A stretch of 32,942 bases of DNA from JAUVDZ01 sp042568205 (lineage in GTDB: Bacteria > Patescibacteriota > Gracilibacteria > UBA1369 > PNNO01): the NCBI GenBank assembly GCA_042568205.1, contig JBHPJE010000010.1, positions 1-32,942 of the forward strand. Reading direction: 5' to 3'. Within the stretch, counting starts at the first letter, position 1; each line of letters begins with the position of its first letter. Below, one piece after another: positions 1-7,709 of this stretch. The position numbers were made by a program, and so were the translations under genes. Under the pieces are notes generated by a model. The model searched no databases and was not told the origin of the DNA. It saw only the letters and a list, made by a program, of their open reading frames with translations.

Positions 1-1297
1 TTTTTTCTTTACTGGAATCCTTTTCTGAAGGTAGTTCTGCTTTCTGGAATTTTTTAGATGGATCAATAAAAAAATTCGATAGATCTCTACGTCCAACAAT
101 TAAAGAATAGTCTGTAAGTTTTTCTATATCTGCTACGGTTTGAATTCGATCACCAGCTATAGAAAGTTTTAATTTAATCGTTGATTTTTCATCATCATAT
201 TCATAAACATCTGATTGCAGATTATTTTCGATTGCAAACTGCTCATCAATAACTGTTCTCTCCATGCCAGAATCCATTTTTGCTGTAAGTCTTTTCGATC
301 CTTCTTTTAAATGAAGTTCTATTACTTCTTCAATTCCAATAACATTCTTTCCAGATATATGCTGAACTTCTTTTTCAACAACATTTCCAAACATATCTTT
401 TGCTATTCTAACGCCTTTAACTGGCGTAGTAACCTTTACACCTTCAATTCTTCTTAAACGTTTCTTAAGTGGTGCTAAGTTAGCTATTTGCACACCTAAC
501 CCCGCCCTAGCATTAATTTCAAGTAGTACTGGGCCAGTTGTTTTATCAATGCAAATATCAACCGCCATATAACCAAGGTTAGTATTCAATTGGCAGTTTG
601 ATGCAACCATTAAGATATCATCCCAAAATGGAATTTTGAGTCCTTTAATAGGTCCAATCCCAGGAACTTCTTCAATAATTTTATCTTTATATGCAATGTA
701 TGTAGCTTCACCCTTGGCTATATCAATTCCAACCCCAACAGCTCCTAAATGTAAATTCGCTTTACCCTGCGATTCTTTTGTTGGAAGTCGCAACATAGCC
801 ATAACAGGAATTAAATTGTGAACAACAACTCTAATATCAGGTAATCCTTTATATGAAAAATTTCCTAGACTGTCGTGAGAAATAATCAGTTGTTCAAAGA
901 ATGCAGTATCGCCTACATTTGATATTGAATATCTTCCATCTAAAATATCAGAAATCTGATCAATGAAATCTGCTTTGGTTATTTTTTTACCAGAAGATGT
1001 TATCCAATAGTCCCCTCTTTTTGCAGAGATCGGTACAATCCCTTCACCACCAAATCCGTAATTTGGCTTTAGGACAAACGCATTAGGAAGGGAATTAAAA
1101 TCAAATTTATCTAATTCTTGCTTATTTTTAATAGTCGCAAACAACTTTGGAACTGGAATCCCTCTAGCTGATAAAAATTTTTTAGTTTTAATTTTATCAT
1201 CAGCAAGTTTAATAGTTTTCTTTTTATTATATGGCCTAATGTACTCAAGACTTCTTGAGTTTAATCCTAAAATCCCTTTGTCATTTAAGAACCACAT
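1..1297 (-). CDS. RimK-like ATP-grasp ligase fused to a RimB/retropepsin-like domain (partial, 3' end off window)
   Basis: This reading frame is open from the ATG at 1297 to the left edge (432 codons), so the C-terminus is missing. Residues 1-60 have the opening typical of the alpha-L-glutamate ligase-like ATP-grasp family (LNSRSLEYIRPYN, then DDKIKTKKFL and GIPVPKL). The ATP-grasp core follows, with VLKPNYGFGGEGI and the metal/ATP segment LLEINARAGLG. After about residue 335 a second domain begins. It carries KMDSGMERTVID, resembling the D-S/T-G active-site turn of the RimB/COG4067 retropepsin-like family, and later GRRDLSNFFIDPSKKF, matching that family's GR-x-L-x-x-F-x-x-DP ending. A Lys/Ser-rich tail follows. 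The start lies 9 bases after the stop of the 7TM gene, so the two are probably co-transcribed. The expected activity is ATP-dependent ligation of an amino acid; the substrate is unknown. Confidence 0.85.
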   Translation of the reverse strand, partial: MWFLNDKGILGLNSRSLEYIRPYNKKKTIKLADDKIKTKKFLSARGIPVPKLFATIKNKQELDKFDFNSLPNAFVLKPNYGFGGEGIVPISAKRGDYWITSSGKKITKADFIDQISDILDGRYSISNVGDTAFFEQLIISHDSLGNFSYKGLPDIRVVVHNLIPVMAMLRLPTKESQGKANLHLGAVGVGIDIAKGEATYIAYKDKIIEEVPGIGPIKGLKIPFWDDILMVASNCQLNTNLGYMAVDICIDKTTGPVLLEINARAGLGVQIANLAPLKKRLRRIEGVKVTTPVKGVRIAKDMFGNVVEKEVQHISGKNVIGIEEVIELHLKEGSKRLTAKMDSGMERTVIDEQFAIENNLQSDVYEYDDEKSTIKLKLSIAGDRIQTVADIEKLTDYSLIVGRRDLSNFFIDPSKKFQKAELPSEKDSSKEK

Positions 1298-1306
1298 AAA
1301 AAAGGG

Positions 1307-2872
1307 TTACTCTTCTTCAACATGCCGTAGGACTTCTCTAAATCTAACATATTCTAATAATCGAAGACCTGTCCATCTTCCTAACAGAACATTAATTCCT
1401 ATAAATACTAATATTATTTCAGGATATGAAAGCATAAATCCTTGAAGCGCACCGAATTTGAGTTTGAATATGAATAGATCAATTTCACCACCAATAACTA
1501 TATATGCAACTACTGCAACAAGTACTGTTTGCAATGTCAATATTAATGCTTTATTCAACCCTTTTCCAGACTGTACGCTTATAAACTTCTCAGTTAGAGT
1601 ACTTAAAATTAGCATTGGGAAAATTGCAAGCGAGAAGAACTGAGCATCAAATAAGTTAAATCTTATAGATATGATTAATAATGCAAATATTGCTAAAGCT
1701 ACAACACTTAAAACAATTGCCATTTTCGGTATATACAATAGTCTAAATTTCCTTAATATAAATCTGGTTCCTGTACCAACTAGGAAAATAACAATTAAAG
1801 TAAGAATACCAAATTTAAGACCAAGTATCCAAAATGTTAAAGTTATAATTGTAGGAGTATAAACACCAAAGGTAGTAAATCCAACTATCTGCTTCATAAA
1901 TGAAACAATCATAGCAATAACTGGAAGCATTAAAATTAAAATAACTGTATTTGCAGGAATCCCGCTATCAATTAAATAATTTACAAAATAAGACATGAAG
2001 TTCCAAAGCTGCAACTTCCCTGTCTCCTGATTTATTAAAGTGTATTCATATCCATCATTTTCTATTCTTTCAACAAATTGCTCAGAATTATCACTATCAA
2101 TAAATGCATAAAATGCTGCCTCTTTAGCTATCACAATATTTTCTGGTTTTAATTGTTCAAATTGCCTAGATAACTGACCCAAACTTTGATCATCGTCTTT
2201 TAAAACAAGTATTGTTTTTTTGCTAAAATCCAAAGCTGGATCTAATTCAGCTTGAGATTGTTTAACTCTAGATAAAGCATTTAATCCTGAATTTCCATCT
2301 GTCCAAACAACTATTTCGTCGATTTTTCTAATACTTTCAATATTTTCACTTAATTTTCTTTCTAATACTTCTTCTGAAATGAATTCTGTAGCTGAATCAT
2401 AACTTTCATAAACAAGGATTTCATTAGCTCTATCATTTGCATAGTTCGAAAAACCTTCGATTCTATCTTTAAGTTCAGCTCTATCAGTTATTAAAATGAT
2501 TATTTTCTTATGAACAAAAAGATCTGTCGAAGTAGAAACTGTTTGTCTTCCATCATTAGCTGTTAATGTGACAGCCATTTGTCCTAATTCAGTATATGTA
2601 TGAACAACTTCAGATCCTTCTTTTTTATTTCCGTCTCCAAAATCCCATGAATAAGTTATATTTACATCAGATTGAGGATGTGTAGACTTGGTTGCGTCAA
2701 AAATGATATTTTTATTAATCTGGACACTATCTTGCGCGTTTATTACAGCTTCAAATATTGAATCCTCAATATAAATCGGAGCTTCTGCTTCAGTTCCATC
2801 TTGGGCGAATACTGAAAAAGCAGATATAAAGTATACAAATAGTATTGGTAGGACTAAAAATTTTTTAAACAT
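1307..2872 (-). CDS. PKD-domain protein with a 7TM (7TM_transglut-type) C-terminus
   Basis: I chose the ATG at 2872 (521 aa) because a clear signal peptide starts there (MFKKFLVLPILFVYF, Ala-rich end near residue 23). An upstream ATG at 2908 would add 12 residues and deepen the overlap with ilvE. Residues about 45-122 form a PKD domain (YSWDFGDG, then VVHTYTELGQMAVTLTANDG). Residues about 123-270 look like an alpha/beta fold beginning with the strand KKIIILITD. From about residue 300 there are roughly seven hydrophobic helices, including FGVYTPTIITLTFW, as in the membrane part of the 'inactive transglutaminase fused to 7TM' family. That family is usually encoded beside the same ATP-grasp ligase, as here. 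The usual transglutaminase-like domain seems to be replaced by the PKD and alpha/beta domains. The gene overlaps ilvE by 8 bases. The function is unknown, probably an envelope partner of the ligase. Confidence 0.8.
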   Translation of the reverse strand: MFKKFLVLPILFVYFISAFSVFAQDGTEAEAPIYIEDSIFEAVINAQDSVQINKNIIFDATKSTHPQSDVNITYSWDFGDGNKKEGSEVVHTYTELGQMAVTLTANDGRQTVSTSTDLFVHKKIIILITDRAELKDRIEGFSNYANDRANEILVYESYDSATEFISEEVLERKLSENIESIRKIDEIVVWTDGNSGLNALSRVKQSQAELDPALDFSKKTILVLKDDDQSLGQLSRQFEQLKPENIVIAKEAAFYAFIDSDNSEQFVERIENDGYEYTLINQETGKLQLWNFMSYFVNYLIDSGIPANTVILILMLPVIAMIVSFMKQIVGFTTFGVYTPTIITLTFWILGLKFGILTLIVIFLVGTGTRFILRKFRLLYIPKMAIVLSVVALAIFALLIISIRFNLFDAQFFSLAIFPMLILSTLTEKFISVQSGKGLNKALILTLQTVLVAVVAYIVIGGEIDLFIFKLKFGALQGFMLSYPEIILVFIGINVLLGRWTGLRLLEYVRFREVLRHVEEE

Positions 2873-3767
2873 AAGTAAGCCAGTCAGAATACTCAGGTAT
2901 TTTACCATGAATTAAGTCTGTATATATAGTCTTTAATTTTTGGGTAATAGGTCCTAATTCCCCATTTCCAATGGGAATATCATTAATTTGCCCAATTCCG
3001 CTTACCTCTGCTGCTGTTCCAGTGAAAAATGCTTCGTCAGCATCTAATAAATCATCAACTTTCAATTCTTTTTCTATAACATTTATTTCATTATCCTTTG
3101 CTATTTTCATAATTGATTCTCTTGTTATCCCCTCTAGGATATTGCCTCCTTTAGGTGTAATAAGTTCATTATCCTTAACAATAAACAAATTTTCTACAGG
3201 ACCTTCTGCAATATTTCCCTGATAATCAAGTAATAAAGCTTCATCAAATCCAGCAGCTAATGCTTCTTGTTTTGCTTGTAATGAATTTGCGTAATGTCCT
3301 GATATTTTAGCCGTTGTTACAGTGCTTTTTGGATGCATTTTAACAACTGAAACAATTTTAACCTTTACCAAGTCTTCACCTAAATACGATCCCCAAGGCC
3401 AAACAGCAATACATACGTTAAGTTTAGCACCTTCAGGCATTAGCCCCATTTTTCCATATCCATAAAATACAAGTGGCCTAACATAACCTGCTTTAATCTT
3501 ATTTTTCCTAATGTTTTCTAAAACTGCATCATAAAGTTCCTCTTTTTCATAAGGAATCTCAATTTTTAAAGCTTTTGCTGAATCATATAAACGATCCATG
3601 TGTTCTTTTAATCTAAATGCTGCTGTTTTCCCATCATCTGTTTCATAAAATCGAATACCTTCATAAACTGCAGTGCCATAGTGCAAACTATGTGATAAAA
3701 CATGCACTTTTGCATCATTCCATGGGATAAATTCGCCATTCATCCATATAAATTCTACGGTATCCAT
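2865..3767 (-). CDS. ilvE: Branched-chain amino acid aminotransferase
   Basis: This class IV PLP-dependent aminotransferase (300 aa, normal length) interconverts Leu/Ile/Val and their 2-keto acids, using glutamate/2-oxoglutarate as the amino partner. It is cytosolic. The N-terminus WMNGEFIPWNDAKVHVLSH and HYGTAVYEGIRFYE is typical of the bacterial IlvE subgroup. The Schiff-base lysine is predicted at K154 in TTAKISGHYANS. The cofactor-binding segments EALLLDYQGNIAEGPVENLF, GITRESIMKIA and FFTGTAAEVSGI are all present. It is the first gene of a minus-strand operon and its stop overlaps the start of the PKD/7TM gene. No other branched-chain biosynthesis genes are in the window. D-amino-acid transaminase and aminodeoxychorismate lyase share the fold but fit these motifs less well. 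Confidence 0.93.
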   Translation of the reverse strand: MDTVEFIWMNGEFIPWNDAKVHVLSHSLHYGTAVYEGIRFYETDDGKTAAFRLKEHMDRLYDSAKALKIEIPYEKEELYDAVLENIRKNKIKAGYVRPLVFYGYGKMGLMPEGAKLNVCIAVWPWGSYLGEDLVKVKIVSVVKMHPKSTVTTAKISGHYANSLQAKQEALAAGFDEALLLDYQGNIAEGPVENLFIVKDNELITPKGGNILEGITRESIMKIAKDNEINVIEKELKVDDLLDADEAFFTGTAAEVSGIGQINDIPIGNGELGPITQKLKTIYTDLIHGKIPEYSDWLTYV

Positions 3768-3782
3768 AAAAAATAAGTTATA

Positions 3783-3798
3783 AATCTTTCAAAAGATT
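3783..3798. promoter_or_regulatory. Perfect 16-bp inverted repeat upstream of ilvE (operator candidate)
   Basis: AATCTTT-CA-AAAGATT is a perfect palindrome with 7-bp arms, 16 bases upstream of the ilvE start. On the minus strand it is followed by an AT-rich TATAAC stretch that could be a -10 element. Placement suggests a repressor site for the ilvE operon; no T-run follows it on either strand, so it is not a terminator. Confidence 0.4.
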
Positions 3799-3839
3799 AA
3801 AGAAATGACCAGAAAAAAGCAATAAACAACGGAGAAAAG

Positions 3840-3868
3840 TTGTAAAAAACGTCAATTTTTGGTATAAT
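3840..3868 (+). promoter_or_regulatory. Sigma70-type promoter of the Ig/FN3 surface-protein gene
   Basis: The -35 TTGTAA (3840-3845) and a perfect -10 TATAAT (3863-3868) are separated by 17 bp. Transcription would start near 3875, leaving a leader of about 20 bases with no Shine-Dalgarno sequence before the ATG at 3897. Confidence 0.6.
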
Positions 3869-3896
3869 AAGTTGAAAAATTAGTATTTATACTACT

Positions 3897-6029
3897 ATGA
3901 AAAATAAAATAAAAATATTCGCCTTCGCGGTTCTATCAACAATGTTGGTAAATGTTTCATCGGCGCTTGCTGCTGATAATTTACCTTTAAATGTTAATGC
4001 TTATGCATTAGATACTATTGCTGGATATGAAACTCAAATTTATTCTTCAAAAACTCTTTCTAATTACGAAGTGATTTTTTCAGTAGTTAAACCCGATCAT
4101 ACCAAATTAACCATACCAGTTGATTCAAATAATGAGGGAATAGCAGAATTTAACCTATATGATTATCATACGAAGAAAGCAGGAGAATATTTAGTTTCGG
4201 CACGATTGGCAAATGGTGAAAACTCTGAATATAATAAGTTTTATGTTTATCCTGATAGTGTATCAAACAGTAAATCAACAATTGAAGCATCTAAATTAGT
4301 AGGTTCTCCTAATGGTTTAGATAAAATTTATATTACAGTTACTTTAACTGATGATCATGGTAATCAAATTAAAGGTCATTCAATTGAAGTAATTTCTAGT
4401 CGTTCTAATGATATAATTCAGCAAATTTCAAGTGATCCATATACTAACAGTAGTGGTTCAATGATTTTTGCGGTTTCATCTCCTGAACAAGGAATTTCTG
4501 TTTATTCATTTCTTGATACAACAACAAGTACAGTCTTGGATGAAAGATTAAACATAGCTTACTCTTCAATGACTAATGTTGGTGGAGATATCTCTCCAGC
4601 TTATGCTGCTTCAGGCGAAGTCTCATATTTGGCATTTGAAAACTTCCCTCCGGCAATTGAAGTTAATTCTGATGTTAGTTTTGAATTAGCTGCATATGAT
4701 GATGATGATTTTATTGTACCAAATTATGCAGGTACTATTCACTTCTCAGTGGAGGGTGGAAATAGTGTATATGCAAGTGTTCCAAATGATTATACTTTTG
4801 ATATAGACTTAGATTCAGGTAGTCACACCTTTAGTGGAATTAATGCTTTAAATTTTGCACAATCAGGTACATATACCGTAGTTGCTACGGATCTTTCAGA
4901 TTTTACTGTTAGAGGTGAAACAGAAGTTACTGTTGGTACTGGCTCTACAGGAGATCCTGACACTCCTCCAACTAGTTTTGAACTAGAAATTACAAGTCCT
5001 ACTTCAGGAACTTATAGTCAAAATAATATTACAGTTACAGGAATCGCACCTTCTACAGATTTAAATATTCAAATTTTTGATAATGACAGCCCTCTAGATA
5101 CAATTGAAGTTGATAATGATAGAACCTTTTCATATGACGCCTTAGATTTACTTGAAGGTCAGCATACAATGTTTGTAGTTGCCTTAGATAGCTCAGATGT
5201 CATTCAATTCACTTCAGAAGAAGTTATATTTGAAATTGATACTACTGCACCTGTTGTTGAAGATTTTTATTATGAGCCAGAAACTGTAAATCCAGGTGAT
5301 ATTATTAAAATTACTGTTGTGTCTGAAGATAATGTATTCCAAGGCGCTGTTGTATTTAATATTGATATTGCAGAACTTGATCAAGATCAAAATGATTTAA
5401 CTAAATATACTGCTTCAATTCAAGCCCCTTCTGAGCCGGGTTCATATTCAATTGATGTAATATTAGTAGATGAATTAGGTAATGAAGGTTCTTATACTGA
5501 TGTAGCAATTATTGATATTGGAGAAGTTGCTGTTATTGAGCCACCAGAAGAAGAGCCTGAAGAAGTTGAGGAAGTTGATTTACCTCCTTCAGATGTATTT
5601 GGATTAAGATCACAAGGTGCTGATGGAAGAGTTTCATTAGTTTGGGAGGCTGCAAACGATGACAATGATGTAGATCATTATAAAATTTATTATGGATTAT
5701 CTCCTGCTAAATTAAGTGTATTTGTTAGCACTTATGATGATAGAACTGCCTGGTATATTCCAAATCTTCAAAATGGAAATGAATATTTCTTTTCTATAGT
5801 TGCAGTTGATGATCAAGGTCAGGAAAGTCAAAATATGAGTACTATTATTAGTGGGATTCCATTCTTACCTCAAACAATACTAGCTGATACTGATAAAGAT
5901 ACAGATTCTCTAGGTACCGACATAGTACCTGACAAACAAGCTGCTACTGGCCCTGAAGTACTTTGGTTTGTAGTCCTTTCAATATTTATTTCACAACTTT
6001 ATTTTAAATTTAAAAATAAAGTTTCCTAG
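3897..6029 (+). CDS. Large secreted Ig-like/FN3 surface protein with a C-terminal membrane anchor
   Basis: The protein has 710 residues. Residues 1-25 are a signal peptide ending ALA-AD. The middle is a series of beta-rich, Asp/Thr/Ser-rich segments that look like bacterial Ig-like domains; two recognisable edges are FELEITSPTSGTYSQNNITV and the segment starting near APVVEDFYYEPETVNPGD. A Pro/Glu-rich linker (PPEEEPEEVEEV) precedes a fibronectin type III domain from about residue 560 to 655 (VSLVWEAANDDNDVDHYKIY and NGNEYFFSIVAVDDQGQES). The end is TGPE, a hydrophobic helix (VLWFVVLSIFISQLYF) and a Lys-rich tail. This is a wall-sorting-like layout without an LPxTG motif. It has its own promoter. 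Probable role: cell-surface adhesion or an envelope layer. No catalytic motif was seen. Confidence 0.85.
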   Translation: MKNKIKIFAFAVLSTMLVNVSSALAADNLPLNVNAYALDTIAGYETQIYSSKTLSNYEVIFSVVKPDHTKLTIPVDSNNEGIAEFNLYDYHTKKAGEYLVSARLANGENSEYNKFYVYPDSVSNSKSTIEASKLVGSPNGLDKIYITVTLTDDHGNQIKGHSIEVISSRSNDIIQQISSDPYTNSSGSMIFAVSSPEQGISVYSFLDTTTSTVLDERLNIAYSSMTNVGGDISPAYAASGEVSYLAFENFPPAIEVNSDVSFELAAYDDDDFIVPNYAGTIHFSVEGGNSVYASVPNDYTFDIDLDSGSHTFSGINALNFAQSGTYTVVATDLSDFTVRGETEVTVGTGSTGDPDTPPTSFELEITSPTSGTYSQNNITVTGIAPSTDLNIQIFDNDSPLDTIEVDNDRTFSYDALDLLEGQHTMFVVALDSSDVIQFTSEEVIFEIDTTAPVVEDFYYEPETVNPGDIIKITVVSEDNVFQGAVVFNIDIAELDQDQNDLTKYTASIQAPSEPGSYSIDVILVDELGNEGSYTDVAIIDIGEVAVIEPPEEEPEEVEEVDLPPSDVFGLRSQGADGRVSLVWEAANDDNDVDHYKIYYGLSPAKLSVFVSTYDDRTAWYIPNLQNGNEYFFSIVAVDDQGQESQNMSTIISGIPFLPQTILADTDKDTDSLGTDIVPDKQAATGPEVLWFVVLSIFISQLYFKFKNKVS

Positions 6030-6066
6030 ATCTAATTATGATGAGTGTGTTAAACTCTGATTCGAT

Positions 6067-6333
6067 ATGGAAATCAGAATTTACATAGCACAATTTGTTA
6101 ATATTTTCGGAGATATTTTAATCTTCGCAATATTTATTAGAATTATTCTTTCATGGATTAAACCAATGGGATCGCGTGGTGCTTTTTCTAATTTTCTATT
6201 TGAAGTTACTGAACCAGTTCTTTCAATCTTTAGAAGAATAATCCCAAGAATTGGAATGATAGATATTTCTCCAATTGCTGCTTTTTTAACAATTGAAATT
6301 TTAAGAGGAATAATTATTAATTTATTAGTTTAA
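6067..6333 (+). CDS. YggT family integral membrane protein
   Basis: This 88-residue protein has two hydrophobic segments flanking a conserved hairpin, FEVTEPVLSIFRRIIPRIGMIDISPI. That matches the family pattern of a proline/arginine-rich turn followed by G-x-I-D-x-S-P. YggT proteins are small envelope proteins linked in various bacteria to division-site and osmotic functions; the exact activity is unsettled. The stop codon shares a base with the cysS start (TAATG), so the two are probably translationally coupled. No Shine-Dalgarno sequence precedes the ATG. Confidence 0.88.
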   Translation: MEIRIYIAQFVNIFGDILIFAIFIRIILSWIKPMGSRGAFSNFLFEVTEPVLSIFRRIIPRIGMIDISPIAAFLTIEILRGIIINLLV

Positions 6334-7709
6334 TGTTAAAAGTTTATAGTACTTTAAGCCGCCAAAAAGAAGAATTTAAACCATTAAATGATAAAGAGGT
6401 TACTTTTTATTTATGCGGTCCTACAGTCTATGATGCTGCTCATTTAGGGCATGGTAGAAGTGCCACTGCATTCGATATAATTCGTCGTTATTTGCTTTAT
6501 AAAGGATTCAATCTTAAATATGTATCAAATTATACTGATATTGATGACAAGATGATTAATAGAGCAAATGAAGAATGTATTTCAGTTAAAGAACTTTCGG
6601 AAAAAGTTATACCAAAATATGTTGAGGATTATAATGAACTTTTAATTATGGATCCCGACATAAAGCCCAAAGCAACTGAATATATTGATCATATAATCAA
6701 AATTATTAAAAAGCTGGATGAAAAAGATTCAATTTATGAACTGGAAGATGGAGTTTATTTTGATATAACAAAATTCCCAGAATATGGGAAACTATCAGGA
6801 CAGAATTTAGAAGAACTTCAGATGGGTGCCAGAGTTGCGGTTAACGAGGCTAAACGAAATCCACAGGACTTTGCGCTATGGAAACTTGAAAAGCCCGGAG
6901 AACCATCATGGGATAGTCCATGGGGCAAAGGAAGACCTGGATGGCATATTGAATGTAGTGCAATGAGCGCTGCAATTCTGGGAGAATCAATTGATTTTCA
7001 TGCCGGAGGAGCTGATTTAACATTCCCACATCATGAATGTGAAGTAGCCCAAAGCGAAACTGCTCATGGTAAACAATTTGCAAAATATTGGCTTCATAAT
7101 GGTTTCATAAATATAAATGAAGAGAAAATGTCTAAATCTCTAGGCAATTTTATTACTTTAAGAGATATGCTTGATAAATATTCAGGTCCGGTTATCAGAT
7201 ATCTTTATTTGCAAACTCATTATAGAGCACCTATTAACTTCACGGATGCTTTACTTGAACAATCAAAGCAAAGTCTTCAAAGAATTCATGATTTCGTTGC
7301 AATGGTTAAAAGAATAAATAATCCCGGAGAAGCACATGATGAAGTAAAAGACTTAATAGAAAAAGCGATTAACAAATTTGAAACTGCTATGGATGATGAT
7401 TTTGAAACTCCTAATGCAATCGCATCATTATTCGTATTTATTACATCAATAAATAACTTAACAACTAAATATACAACTGAAGATAGAGATATCATTATTG
7501 ACTATTTGAATAAAATTAATGAAGTTTTTCAAGTAATTTTTCCTGAAGATTTTGAAATTTCACATAGTTTAAAACAAATAATAAAAGATCGAGAAGAAGC
7601 ACGAAAAAATAAAGACTGGGCAAAATCCGATGAACTGAGAGATTTATTAAAAGAAAAAGGAGTAATTATTGAAGACACACCAGAAGGAACTATTTGGAAA
7701 AAAGCTTAG
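6333..7709 (+). CDS. cysS: Cysteinyl-tRNA synthetase
   Basis: This class I aminoacyl-tRNA synthetase (458 aa, usual length) attaches Cys to tRNA-Cys in the cytosol. C28 lies in YLCGPTVYDAAHLGHGR and is the first zinc ligand; the HxGH signature is at residues 37-40. Further zinc ligands are expected at WHIECSAMSA and FPHHECEVAQSE. The KMSKS loop is near residue 265 (NEEKMSKSLGNF). The C-terminal helical domain is complete and ends with EDTPEGTIWKKA, typical of the family. Its 3' end overlaps the convergent murC by 3 bases, so there is no room for a separate terminator. Confidence 0.97.
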   Translation: MLKVYSTLSRQKEEFKPLNDKEVTFYLCGPTVYDAAHLGHGRSATAFDIIRRYLLYKGFNLKYVSNYTDIDDKMINRANEECISVKELSEKVIPKYVEDYNELLIMDPDIKPKATEYIDHIIKIIKKLDEKDSIYELEDGVYFDITKFPEYGKLSGQNLEELQMGARVAVNEAKRNPQDFALWKLEKPGEPSWDSPWGKGRPGWHIECSAMSAAILGESIDFHAGGADLTFPHHECEVAQSETAHGKQFAKYWLHNGFININEEKMSKSLGNFITLRDMLDKYSGPVIRYLYLQTHYRAPINFTDALLEQSKQSLQRIHDFVAMVKRINNPGEAHDEVKDLIEKAINKFETAMDDDFETPNAIASLFVFITSINNLTTKYTTEDRDIIIDYLNKINEVFQVIFPEDFEISHSLKQIIKDREEARKNKDWAKSDELRDLLKEKGVIIEDTPEGTIWKKA

